Assembly (NCBI GenBank): GCA_965204695.1
Contig: OZ242007.1
Coordinates: 1,116,001 to 1,180,000, forward strand
Length of the DNA: 64,000 bases
From: JAHEKD01 sp965204695
GTDB lineage: Bacteria; Pseudomonadota; Gammaproteobacteria; Arenicellales; JAHEKD01
Reading direction: 5' to 3'
Part shown: piece by piece, positions 9,362 to 16,966 of the stretch
How positions within the stretch are numbered: the stretch's first letter is position 1
Layout: every line of letters begins with the position of its first letter
The notes under the pieces: generated by a model
Databases searched by the model: none
Told to the model about the DNA's origin: nothing
What the model saw: the letters and a program-made list of their open reading frames with translations, nothing else
Position numbers and translations under genes: made by a program

Positions 9362-10177
9362 ATGCGATCAATATCTAAATTAATCATTAGTTCGATACTT
9401 GTATTGAATCTTGCCGCCTGTTCAAGTACGACTAAAAATTTTCAGCCCGGAGTTATCCCTCCAGCACCACCGGTGACGCAGTCGAAAACATCACAAACCA
9501 AAGCCTTGCTCGAAGAATATGCCGAGCAAAACGATCTAAAACTATATCAGTCGGGCCCTGATTATCAGCGTGTCAAAAAAATGGTTAAACGTTTATCTAA
9601 AGCTGCTGGACTGACTGGACCAGATTTCCCTGTCTATATCGCTGATGCAGGCGATGTCAAAAATGCGTTTGCCATCAATAGCAACACAATTGTAGTTTAC
9701 AAAGCTTTGCTGGATGCCTTACCCAAAGATGAAGAACTTGCTGTAATCATGGCGCATGAAGTATCACACATTCTCGGCCAACATAGTGAAGATGATACAG
9801 AAAGAAATCGTGGTACAGCTGTGGCACTGGGTTCGATTTTATTAGGCACTGCCGCAAGCATCGCTACTGGTGTTGATGCGGTTGGCGACACTGTTGCTAA
9901 TACAGCCAATACAATCGGTGCAGGCGCTTTTGTATTATCTTATGGTCGTGCACAAGAATTTGAAGCTGATCATATTGGTTTACTGCTTATGGCGAAGGCA
10001 GGTTATGACCCGAAAAATGCGATTTCTGTCTGGGAAAATGCAGACAAGATTTTAGGCAAAGGCCTTAAAAACAGCTTTCTTAGCTCCCATCCCACTTATG
10101 GAAACAGAAAACGACAGTTACAGGAAGCCATGCTTTATGCCGAACCTCTTTACCAGGAAAACAAAAATAAATATTAA
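9362..10177 (+). CDS. M48 family zinc metalloprotease, lipoprotein
   Basis: About 271 residues. I chose ATG 9362 because GGAG at 9352-9355 lies 6 bases upstream and the protein then begins with a clean lipoprotein signal peptide ending in the lipobox LAAC. An ATG at 9320 in the same frame would overlap betC and spoil the signal. The catalytic zinc motif is HEVSH (HExxH), with the downstream glutamate ligand in EFEADHIGL. This is the BepA/YggG(LoiP)-type M48 family, typically acting in periplasmic quality control of outer-membrane proteins. Only 13 bases separate it from betC, so the two may share a transcript although the functions look unrelated. Confidence 0.9.
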   Translation: MRSISKLIISSILVLNLAACSSTTKNFQPGVIPPAPPVTQSKTSQTKALLEEYAEQNDLKLYQSGPDYQRVKKMVKRLSKAAGLTGPDFPVYIADAGDVKNAFAINSNTIVVYKALLDALPKDEELAVIMAHEVSHILGQHSEDDTERNRGTAVALGSILLGTAASIATGVDAVGDTVANTANTIGAGAFVLSYGRAQEFEADHIGLLLMAKAGYDPKNAISVWENADKILGKGLKNSFLSSHPTYGNRKRQLQEAMLYAEPLYQENKNKY

Positions 10178-10250
10178 TCGTTTGATGGACCTTACGGATT
10201 CATCCGTTTTGATTGATTTTGATGACAAATAAAAATAGATTCTGAGCACA

Positions 10251-10265
10251 AAAAAGGCCGCTGTT
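10251..10265. terminator. Left half of a bidirectional terminator split by the IS element
   Basis: AAAAAGGCCGCT (10251-10262) is complementary to AGCGGCCTTTTTT at 11856-11868 on the other side of the insertion sequence. Joined, they give a 7-bp GC-rich stem flanked by A and T runs. That is a bidirectional intrinsic terminator, placed between the convergent M48 protease (ending 10177) and repeat lipoprotein (ending 11889) genes. The IS occupies what would be the hairpin loop (GTT on one side, ATAT on the other). Confidence 0.85.
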
Positions 10266-10305
10266 GAGGCTGTGTGAAAACAGCTTTTAAGCTCCTCCGA
10301 TATCT

Positions 10306-10333
10306 AAATGCCTCGACCCTGGTCGAGGCATTT
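10306..10333 (-). terminator. Hairpin downstream of the transposase
   Basis: AAATGCCTCGACC (10306-10318) pairs perfectly with GGTCGAGGCATTT (10321-10333), a 13-bp stem. It lies 24 bases beyond the transposase stop inside the IS. It probably terminates transposase transcription and blocks read-through in either direction. Confidence 0.7.
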
Positions 10334-10357
10334 CTAGTTGAATGATCTTTTTGCCAA

Positions 10358-11776
10358 TTACGCAAGCTGTTTCAATAGGGGTTTAACACCCAGAATGTTG
10401 ATCGTTCGCAGCAGATTGTAGCTCAACACTCCAATACTGTATTCACTGTAGGCGGATTTTTTCCCCCAACATCGGAACCGTCCGCCATTGATTAACCGTT
10501 TTAGCGTCCCAAACGGTGGCTCCACAATAGCCATTCGTCGTTTCATCAACGTGTCAGAGGCTAAGGCATTGGCCTTTTGCAACGCCTCTTCATAAAAGTG
10601 CCTGGATAGCTGCCGTTTGGTTGATTTAGTACACTGAGGTCTCAGCTCGCAGGAGCGGCAATCACTCACCTTGGGGTAATACATCGTCAACTTGTCTTTT
10701 TTATTCGCCGTACGCCTGGACAATGTTTTCCCAGCCGGACAAATATAAATATCCTCCTCGCTCACATAGGTAAACACTGAACTTGGAAAGATGCCTTTTT
10801 GATTATTCCTTGCACGATTCGAGGGCACCGCAACCGTTACATTCGGATAATCACACCCAGCAATATGTTCTCCATTGGAATAACCCACATCTGCTAACAC
10901 CATCATGTCGCCCTGTTTGAGCAATGCATTCGTGGCATCAACCATCGGTTTGAGTGAGCGTGTATCGTTACTCTCCTGTGTCAGGTCATGATGAACAACA
11001 ATCTGATGTTTGCTGTCGACTGCATGTTGTACATTGTAGCCGGCCACAGTGCCACCTCGACCCGCCCGCATGAGCTTGGCATCCGGTTCGCTTGTACAAC
11101 GCTGGCTATGTCCTGATTCGATGAGTTTATCCAGATTATTTTGCGCTTTGTCACGTTGAGATGTCAGCGATGCCAACACACCTTTGACCTTATCTTCATT
11201 AAACGCCGGCTGAGTACATTCAGCCGAATCCATTTGCTCTAGCTGCTCCAGGTAGTGTTCAATTTTTTGATCTAACCGGCGAATGCATGTCGAGAGTTTC
11301 TGTTGGCTAATGATGCTGTCTTTGCTTGCCGCTGACTTGAACTTACTTCCATCAATGGCAATCACTTCACCAGAAATCAAGCCCGCCTGACGACAGAATA
11401 AAACAAAACAACGACACACCTGTTTAATCGCCTCACCGTTATCCTTCCTAAAGTCAGCAATGGTTTTAAAGTCAGGTGCCAATTGCCTTAACAGCCAAAT
11501 CACTTCTAAATTACGCTGACATTCTTTCTCTAGCATGCGGCTACTGGTGCGTTGATTCAGATAGCCGTATATATACAGTTTCAATAAGTCACCCGGGTGA
11601 TAGGGCTTACGGCCCGTTGATGCGGGGTGTGATTGAGTGAAACCATACGCTGAAATATCAAGTGAATTAACAAATGCATCGATTACTCGCACAGGATGAT
11701 CAGCAACAACGAATTCATTAATGCTCGGGGGTAACAGCATCGACTGCTCTCTAGCCGTGCCTTCTATGTATCTCAT
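10358..11776 (-). CDS. IS1182 family transposase
   Basis: 472 residues and intact. The IS1182/IS1380-like DDE architecture is recognisable. An N-terminal helical domain has LLKLYIYGYLNQ and SSRMLEKECQRN. The first catalytic Asp is in VIAIDGSKFKS, the second in MVLADVGYSNGEH, and the Glu is in VEPPFGTLKR near the C-terminus. A Cys-rich segment, YICPAGKTL through CRSCELRPQC, is typical of the family. It carries out cut-and-paste movement of the element. Confidence 0.95.
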   Translation of the reverse strand: MRYIEGTAREQSMLLPPSINEFVVADHPVRVIDAFVNSLDISAYGFTQSHPASTGRKPYHPGDLLKLYIYGYLNQRTSSRMLEKECQRNLEVIWLLRQLAPDFKTIADFRKDNGEAIKQVCRCFVLFCRQAGLISGEVIAIDGSKFKSAASKDSIISQQKLSTCIRRLDQKIEHYLEQLEQMDSAECTQPAFNEDKVKGVLASLTSQRDKAQNNLDKLIESGHSQRCTSEPDAKLMRAGRGGTVAGYNVQHAVDSKHQIVVHHDLTQESNDTRSLKPMVDATNALLKQGDMMVLADVGYSNGEHIAGCDYPNVTVAVPSNRARNNQKGIFPSSVFTYVSEEDIYICPAGKTLSRRTANKKDKLTMYYPKVSDCRSCELRPQCTKSTKRQLSRHFYEEALQKANALASDTLMKRRMAIVEPPFGTLKRLINGGRFRCWGKKSAYSEYSIGVLSYNLLRTINILGVKPLLKQLA

Positions 11777-11778
11777 AA

Positions 11779-11810
11779 AAAATAACCGCGAACTGTGTCG
11801 CGGTTATTTT
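11779..11810. terminator. Hairpin upstream of the transposase start
   Basis: AAAATAACCGCGA (11779-11791) pairs perfectly with TCGCGGTTATTTT (11798-11810) around a 6-base loop, only 2 bases ahead of the transposase ATG. Similar 5' hairpins in insertion sequences shield the transposase from transcription entering from outside, either by termination or by hiding the ribosome site. That role is inferred here. Confidence 0.65.
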
Positions 11811-11855
11811 ATCAAGTCAGGTCGATAGCAGTGCCGTTTTCACACAGCCTCATAT

Positions 11856-11868
11856 AGCGGCCTTTTTT
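11856..11868. terminator. Right half of the IS-split terminator
   Basis: AGCGGCC followed by six T is the partner of the GGCCGCT arm at 10256-10262. See the left-half entry. The separated half can no longer fold locally with its partner, so termination for the two flanking genes presumably now depends on the hairpins inside the IS. Confidence 0.8.
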
Positions 11869-11888
11869 GATTATGAGATCTTAGTGTA

Positions 11889-13361
11889 TTACAAACCTAA
11901 AGAATCCGCAGTCTCCATAGATACATAGTTTGTACCTGTAGGTAGGCCCTTTGCTGATGCATAGCTATTAACAGCTCGTTGTGTCATTGGGCCATAAATG
12001 CCATCAATCGGGCCATTGTAATAACCAACACCTTGCAATTTTTGTTGCAAGTCAGAAACTAAAGAAGGCGTCATGTTGACATCGCAAAGTACTTCACGCC
12101 AAAGCAATAATTCTTCCGAAACTTTTTGACGCTTCTCAACAGTTGCCACTTCCGCAGGTATCACCGTTACATTTTCACTTGCTGGAGCTACCTCAACCTG
12201 CTTGCGAACTGTTCCATACTCAGCTGGAACTATAACTTCACGTGTTGTTTCTGGGGTTGCTACTACTGTTTTAGTAACAGTACTATATTCTGCAGGGACA
12301 ATCTCTTCCCGGGTAGTCGCAGGAGTTTTAACTACAGTTCTAGTAACTGTTTCGTATTCCGCAGGAATAATCTCTTCCCGAGTAGTTGCTGGAGTTTTAA
12401 TCACTGTCTTAGTTACTGCTTTATATTCTGCAGGAATAATCTCCTCACGCGTAGTCGCAGGAGTTTTAACTACAGTTCTAGTAACTGTTTTATATTCTGC
12501 TGGAATAACTTCTTCGCGGGTAGTCGCTTCAGCAACTAACACACGCTTAGTCACAGTTTTGTAAGTCGCGGGCACTTCGACCAGACACATTATTTCTCCA
12601 GTGCTTTCATCAGTGCGAGTTTGTAAAGCGCCGTCGATCAATCCAGAACCACTCTTCCAAACAGTATGAGCAGGTTTATCCAGAACTTCCTCTGTCACTG
12701 TCTCGTATTGAGCTGGTACAGTAACTAATTTAACTGTTTCAGGTTTAACTAAAACTTCTTCTGTAACTTCCTCATATTCAGCAGGTACTGTGACTAACTT
12801 AATGGTTTCAGACTTAACTAAAACTTCTTCTGTGACCTCCTCATATTCAGCAGGCACCGTGATCAATTGAATAGTCTCAGGCTTAACCATCACTTCTTCA
12901 GTTACCTGCTCATATTCTGCTGCGACAGGAATTAGCTTGACCGTCTCAGGCTTGACCATAACCTCTTCAGTCACTTCTTCATAAACGGCTGGAACAGTCT
13001 CGAGTGTGACTGACTCTTCTCTAACTAAAACTTCTTCTTCAACCCAATCATATTGTGCTGGAACCACTTCGATTTTCTCGCTAGCTTCCTGTACCACTAC
13101 TTCCTCTGTTGTCGTTTCATATTGAGCCGGAATTAATACTCGGGCATAGCAGTGGCCAGGTTGGGGATTAGGTGGAAACAAAGAAGCATCCATGGCAGCC
13201 ATACTTTCAGCGGCAGCTTCGGCTGTTGCTTGCGCCAGAGTTGCACTTTCTTCTTGCGTTTGTACTTCTTTTTCCAATGCCAGGGTAGAACAACCTGACA
13301 ATAGAACAGTCGCAATTGAAAGAGCCAATAGCGGCTTATTCTCAATCTTAGTTTTATACAT
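11889..13361 (-). CDS. Lipoprotein with fourteen 23-residue repeats and a peptidoglycan-binding domain
   Basis: 490 residues. A lipoprotein signal ends in LLSGC (Cys24) and is followed by a Glu/Ala-rich linker. Residues 77-423 are 14 tandem units of 23 residues with the consensus [VI]PAEYETVTEEVLVKPETVK in the first half. Units 8-13 shift to [VI]PAEYKTVTRTVVKTPATTR, so acidic repeats give way to basic ones. Unit 7 has a 25-residue insertion that includes a Cys. The last 67 residues form a peptidoglycan-binding_1 domain (LQQKLQGVGYYNGPIDGIYG). It is probably an outer-membrane-anchored, periplasmic protein contacting the cell wall. No enzymatic motif is visible. It is convergent with the M48 protease across the IS-split terminator. 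Confidence 0.8.
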   Translation of the reverse strand: MYKTKIENKPLLALSIATVLLSGCSTLALEKEVQTQEESATLAQATAEAAAESMAAMDASLFPPNPQPGHCYARVLIPAQYETTTEEVVVQEASEKIEVVPAQYDWVEEEVLVREESVTLETVPAVYEEVTEEVMVKPETVKLIPVAAEYEQVTEEVMVKPETIQLITVPAEYEEVTEEVLVKSETIKLVTVPAEYEEVTEEVLVKPETVKLVTVPAQYETVTEEVLDKPAHTVWKSGSGLIDGALQTRTDESTGEIMCLVEVPATYKTVTKRVLVAEATTREEVIPAEYKTVTRTVVKTPATTREEIIPAEYKAVTKTVIKTPATTREEIIPAEYETVTRTVVKTPATTREEIVPAEYSTVTKTVVATPETTREVIVPAEYGTVRKQVEVAPASENVTVIPAEVATVEKRQKVSEELLLWREVLCDVNMTPSLVSDLQQKLQGVGYYNGPIDGIYGPMTQRAVNSYASAKGLPTGTNYVSMETADSLGL

Positions 13362-13795
13362 TTAAAATGATCTCCGTTTGAATTTTTCTAGGGTATTTAA
13401 ATGCTTGAATTCATTTACGATTCAAGGCGGCTTACTCGCCCTTTGAGTAAAAATAACACCATAGGGCAAGCTGTAAGGGATTATATTTTTTGAAATAAAT
13501 GAATCTGTTAACAATTGTTACATGATCTATGTTTTGAATTAAGAATATTCCTTATCTATTTGTTTTTATTATTTATTTATCAAATAAATTTTTCTAGTTA
13601 AAAATCTTTTAACTGAAATTTATTCAGGAATAACTAATCATGTAATTGCTGGTTGAATAAGTTTGAAACTTTTTTGGAATATTAATTCGAAACAAAAATA
13701 TTTGACTCTTGGTTATAAAAGAAAGATAGATTGTGTACTATTTCCTAATTAATAGTAATGCAAGTAGACAATAACTGGCCAACCGAGGAGAAAGC
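13362..13795. other. AT-rich intergenic region between divergent genes
   Basis: 434 bases with no credible reading frame between the repeat lipoprotein and the Usp gene. It should hold both promoters. The only distinct element I see is the 12-bp palindrome TAACAATTGTTA at 13509-13520, which could be a regulator site. The Usp gene has a good ribosome site, AGGAG at 13785-13789. Confidence 0.5.
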
Positions 13796-14632
13796 ATGAA
13801 GCAATTAATTTTACATCCCACTAGTTTATCCTCTGATGATCATCGGGCATTTGCACATGCGTTGCGGATTGCTTTAAATGATCACACTGGAATGTACATT
13901 ATTCATGCTGCTGAGTCCGAAAATAAAGAAATAGACTGGAAGCAGTACCCTGCCGTTAGAGAAACATTACACAAATGGGGAGAGATTGAAGCAGGCGTAG
14001 AGAGGAATATTATCCATGATCTTCTTGGTTTAGACATTGTTAAAGTTGAAGCTAAGACAAAGAATATCATTGACTCCATCATACACTTTCGTAAACAACA
14101 TAATCACGCAATAGATTTAATTGTTGTTGGTACTCAAGGACGCAAAGGGTTGCCTCGTTGGTTAAAACCCTCAACCTCAGAGGAAATTGCACGTAAAGTG
14201 AATATCCCGTCTTTGTTCGTTCCCTATAATGCAAAGGGATTCGTAAACGCCGATAACGGCCAAGCTTCAATCAATAATATTTTAATTCCAATAGATTATT
14301 CTCCCCCCGCACAAATTGCAGCTACTATGACTGGTGAATTCTTACACCACTTTAAAGATCAAAACCCTACTATTACTTTTCTACATGTAGGGGACAAACA
14401 AAATTCACCAGAAATTGATACTCATGTATTCGGAGAAGCTAAAACTAATTATCAAATTAAACCTGGAAATCCTGTTGATCAAATTCTAGATACTGCACAA
14501 TCAATCAATGCTGATTTAATTGTAATGATCAGTCATGGCCATGATGGCTTTTTGGATGTTGTCAGGGGTAGCGTGACGGAACGTGTGTTGCATGAATCTC
14601 CTTGTCCGCTACTGTTAATTCCAGCAAGATGA
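13796..14632 (+). CDS. Universal stress protein with two Usp domains
   Basis: 278 residues forming two UspA-like alpha/beta domains (about 1-140 and 155-278), as in UspE-type proteins. The first domain ends with VGTQGRKGLPRWLKPSTSEEIARKVNIPSLFVP. The second begins NNILIPIDYSP and has the ATP-binding loop pattern in ISHGHDGFLDVVRGSVTERVLHESPCPLLLIP (G-x2-G-x9-G-S/T type). It is likely a cytoplasmic stress-responsive nucleotide-binding protein. It is monocistronic, followed by a composite repeat element. Confidence 0.88.
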   Translation: MKQLILHPTSLSSDDHRAFAHALRIALNDHTGMYIIHAAESENKEIDWKQYPAVRETLHKWGEIEAGVERNIIHDLLGLDIVKVEAKTKNIIDSIIHFRKQHNHAIDLIVVGTQGRKGLPRWLKPSTSEEIARKVNIPSLFVPYNAKGFVNADNGQASINNILIPIDYSPPAQIAATMTGEFLHHFKDQNPTITFLHVGDKQNSPEIDTHVFGEAKTNYQIKPGNPVDQILDTAQSINADLIVMISHGHDGFLDVVRGSVTERVLHESPCPLLLIPAR

Positions 14633-14664
14633 TCTAAACACCATCTTTAGTTTCATTTTATTAT

Positions 14665-14856
14665 CGTTCGCGTAAGGATGAGAATACCACGGGCTTGTCC
14701 CGGTTCTTCAACACTATAACTCAATGCCGGGCTTACCCGTGGATGAATGAGTGTATTTAGATTGAACATCACACACATCATTTAAGATGTGATGTTCATC
14801 GGATCAGCCCGAAAGGGCTGTTACGGTAAGTACCTCGGCTTTAGCCGGGGGAATCT
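14665..14856 (+). repeat. Composite palindromic repeat, copy A
   Basis: About 190 bases built of successive hairpins: CACGGG..CCCGTG, AACATCACA..TGTGATGTT, AGCCCGAAAGGGCT and CCGGCTTTAGCCGG. It matches copies near 20124 (reverse orientation, partial), 49021 and 53211. The core from AGAATACCACGGG to GGCCGGGGGAATCT-like ends (about 14681-14856) has imperfect inverted termini, MITE-like. The 3' end overlaps the stop codon of the next minus-strand gene. Confidence 0.85.
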
Positions 14857-15328
14857 ATTTTTGTTCAGATATTGAATAAATAGTTTCTAGCAGTTCCTCC
14901 ATTTTTTCAAAATCTTGAATAACTACTTTTGTTTTATCCTTAAGTGTAAGAGTGACTTTATTGACCGTATTGTCTTTGCGAAACGCTTTTTTGACATGAA
15001 CAATATCAGTGATATCGAATTCAATTTTTTCTCGCCCAAACTTTTTGAAATTCTCAAAATGATTGAAAACAATTTGTTTATCGTTTAATTGAATATATGC
15101 ATTGTCTACATTCATACTTAGATTTTGAAAATAAGGGTTGGCTTTTTTTACTATTAAGTATGGAATCAAAGCAATAGATGCTGCTAAGTAGATAAAAAAT
15201 GTTTGTGGATTTTCATCAGCATAAAACAACGCTGCCATTAAAAACCAAATAACTGCCCAAAACAGCATGATTAAGTAATACTGTTCACGCAGTTTCTTTG
15301 CTGTACCCGGTTTGAGTTTATGTCTCAT
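14855..15328 (-). CDS. Hypothetical two-TM membrane protein
   Basis: 157 residues, not recognised. Two hydrophobic segments (about 18-38 and 44-60, YLIMLFWAVIWFLMAALFY and FFIYLAASIALIPYLIV) are followed by a roughly 90-residue soluble domain. The soluble part reads like a PH-type sheet (LNDKQIVFNHFENFKKFGREKIEFDITDI is an example stretch, positions 82-110). Its ATG overlaps the TGA of the upstream glycosidase-like gene (ATGA at 15325-15328), so the two are translationally coupled. The stop lies at the edge of repeat copy A. Confidence 0.6.
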   Translation of the reverse strand: MRHKLKPGTAKKLREQYYLIMLFWAVIWFLMAALFYADENPQTFFIYLAASIALIPYLIVKKANPYFQNLSMNVDNAYIQLNDKQIVFNHFENFKKFGREKIEFDITDIVHVKKAFRKDNTVNKVTLTLKDKTKVVIQDFEKMEELLETIYSISEQK

Positions 15329-16275
15329 TCGAGTTCAAACTCCAGCTTGGCAATTCCTATTCCACCTGATTCACCTGCCCCACAATAAAGCAAATAAATG
15401 TTTTTATCCTCTTCATAGATACAAGGATCTCGCAATTCATGCACTGGATAATCGGCAGCTCCAACCAAAGATTTTTTGACTGGCAGACCAGCACCTTCCC
15501 ATTGTAGTTCTGATTTTATAATTATTGATTCTGCTTTCATCTTCCAATTTCGCCAGTCCCTATCGATATTGATTCGTGCGTGAGAAATCGATTCAGGCTC
15601 ATCACCTATACAACTAAAAAAGATGTGTAGAATATTTTCTCGAAGCAATAGAGCTGTGTGCCTGAGAACACGATTGGGATTACCTGATTGAGCAATGTTT
15701 TTTATCATCTCACCTTGTTCAAACGGCCCACCCCATGAACGAGAACGTGATAAATAACCTGCCCAGGTTATGGCATATATCCAATTTTTATACTTAAAGG
15801 TACGAAAGTAAGCCGGTCCTAATAAATCTTTTTGTGCTTTAAAAGTTAGACCATCTTCAGAATAAGCAATTCGGGTTTGCTGATCGGCATCGGCCAACAT
15901 CCCGTGGTAGTACATAAAAATATGTTGATTTTCAGCATCAATATGCACATCAGGTGAGGCAATGTGGGCATATAAATCTGTACCTTTTAATTGATTTGAA
16001 TACTGAGATATATCCTGAACTTCGAAATAAGAATCTTCCAAATCCAAAGCACCTTGTGAGTAAATTTGCCATGGGCCCAGAAGATCGTCTGCGTACGCCA
16101 TACGGATATACCTTCCACGATGATGGGCAAAATATAAGTAGTATTTCCCCAATGGATCTTTTATCCAGTCAGGCACACGGATCAAGGACGGTCCATTAAT
16201 ATTAGAACCAATTCGCTGATCCAGCTCGGCATGAATTATTGGTTGGTTAAGAAGTCTTTTAGCGCTGACTGACAT
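15325..16275 (-). CDS. Glycosidase-like five-bladed beta-propeller protein
   Basis: 316 residues, no signal peptide. Sequence blades such as GPSLIRVPDWI, KYYLYFAHHRGRYIRMAYADDLLGPW, SPDVHIDAENQHIFMYYHG and LRDPCIYEEDKNIYLLYCG are typical of the GH43/GH32/GH130-like five-bladed propeller clan. Acidic residues lie in SPD, LRDP and possibly EGAGLP. The enzyme activity and sugar substrate cannot be assigned. It is coupled to the downstream two-TM protein by a 4-base overlap. Confidence 0.6.
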   Translation of the reverse strand: MSVSAKRLLNQPIIHAELDQRIGSNINGPSLIRVPDWIKDPLGKYYLYFAHHRGRYIRMAYADDLLGPWQIYSQGALDLEDSYFEVQDISQYSNQLKGTDLYAHIASPDVHIDAENQHIFMYYHGMLADADQQTRIAYSEDGLTFKAQKDLLGPAYFRTFKYKNWIYAITWAGYLSRSRSWGGPFEQGEMIKNIAQSGNPNRVLRHTALLLRENILHIFFSCIGDEPESISHARINIDRDWRNWKMKAESIIIKSELQWEGAGLPVKKSLVGAADYPVHELRDPCIYEEDKNIYLLYCGAGESGGIGIAKLEFELE

Positions 16276-16305
16276 TTACCACAATCTTACAAATCTAAAT
16301 TTCAC

Positions 16306-16740
16306 CTAATTAATCAACTCGCAATTATCAATTTTACTAGCATCAACTGTTTGTACCATGGTCATATTCTTAGCTCCCATTTTTATTTTAAGAATAGCTG
16401 AAAAGCCTTTTGTTTCAATGAGTAATTGAGCTTGCCCAGTGGCCGCAGAACTATTTTCACATCGTAAATCGTAGGTTATTTCGTTATCAGCGTGTGGTAA
16501 CAAACCACATTGATAAAATGAGGGGTGGTTGAGAATTGGAAATAATGTGTTTATCTCAACTTGATTTAAACAACGTTTTTCCTTTGTTATTGTATTACTC
16601 AAATTTTCTTGCAAATGGGGCAATAAAGTTTTAGCAATAAGCTCATATTCTCCTTGAGGAATTGAAACAAATGTTTCGGCATGTACACAGTTAAGAGCGA
16701 AACTAGCCAATATCAAAATATTCTTAAGTTTTGGCAACAT
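16306..16740 (-). CDS. Hypothetical secreted protein
   Basis: 144 residues with a Sec-type signal peptide (LKNILILASFALNCVHA, cleavage near residue 21). The mature part has four Cys that could form two disulfides, and no family that I recognise. It lies 30 bases upstream of the glycosidase-like gene on the same strand and may be the first gene of that operon. Confidence 0.6.
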   Translation of the reverse strand: MLPKLKNILILASFALNCVHAETFVSIPQGEYELIAKTLLPHLQENLSNTITKEKRCLNQVEINTLFPILNHPSFYQCGLLPHADNEITYDLRCENSSAATGQAQLLIETKGFSAILKIKMGAKNMTMVQTVDASKIDNCELIN

Positions 16741-16966
16741 TGTTATTTATAACTGGCATATTTTCTAAATCATACTATTAAACTATTTATACTCGGAACT
16801 AATTTTTCAGTACAATTTTAATCGCTTGCGAGGGTTAGCATGCCACAGGAAAAATTTCACAAAGTAAAATAAATACCCCGCCGTTTACAGAGGAGAGTTT
16901 CATTTGTGCTTAATTTTCCACTAAACTAGCAACCACGATATTCACATAACCGTTTACGGAGAATTG

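Larger units (their letters stand above)
10266..11851 (-). mobile_element. IS1182-family insertion sequence, complete
   Basis: A 1586-bp element bounded by 19-bp terminal inverted repeats GAGGCTGTGTGAAAACRGC, differing at one position (10266-10284, and the complement of 11833-11851). It holds one intact transposase gene, with strong hairpins on both sides of it (10306-10333 and 11779-11810). No clear target duplication is visible: the bases outside the ends are TGTT and ATAT. The intact frame and near-perfect ends suggest a recent insertion. Confidence 0.93.

Noticed and set aside
12126..12564. Long plus-strand open frames opposite the repeat lipoprotein
   Set aside because: They are the antisense of the 23-residue repeats; periodic coding DNA leaves open frames on the other strand. 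No ribosome site and no recognisable domain.
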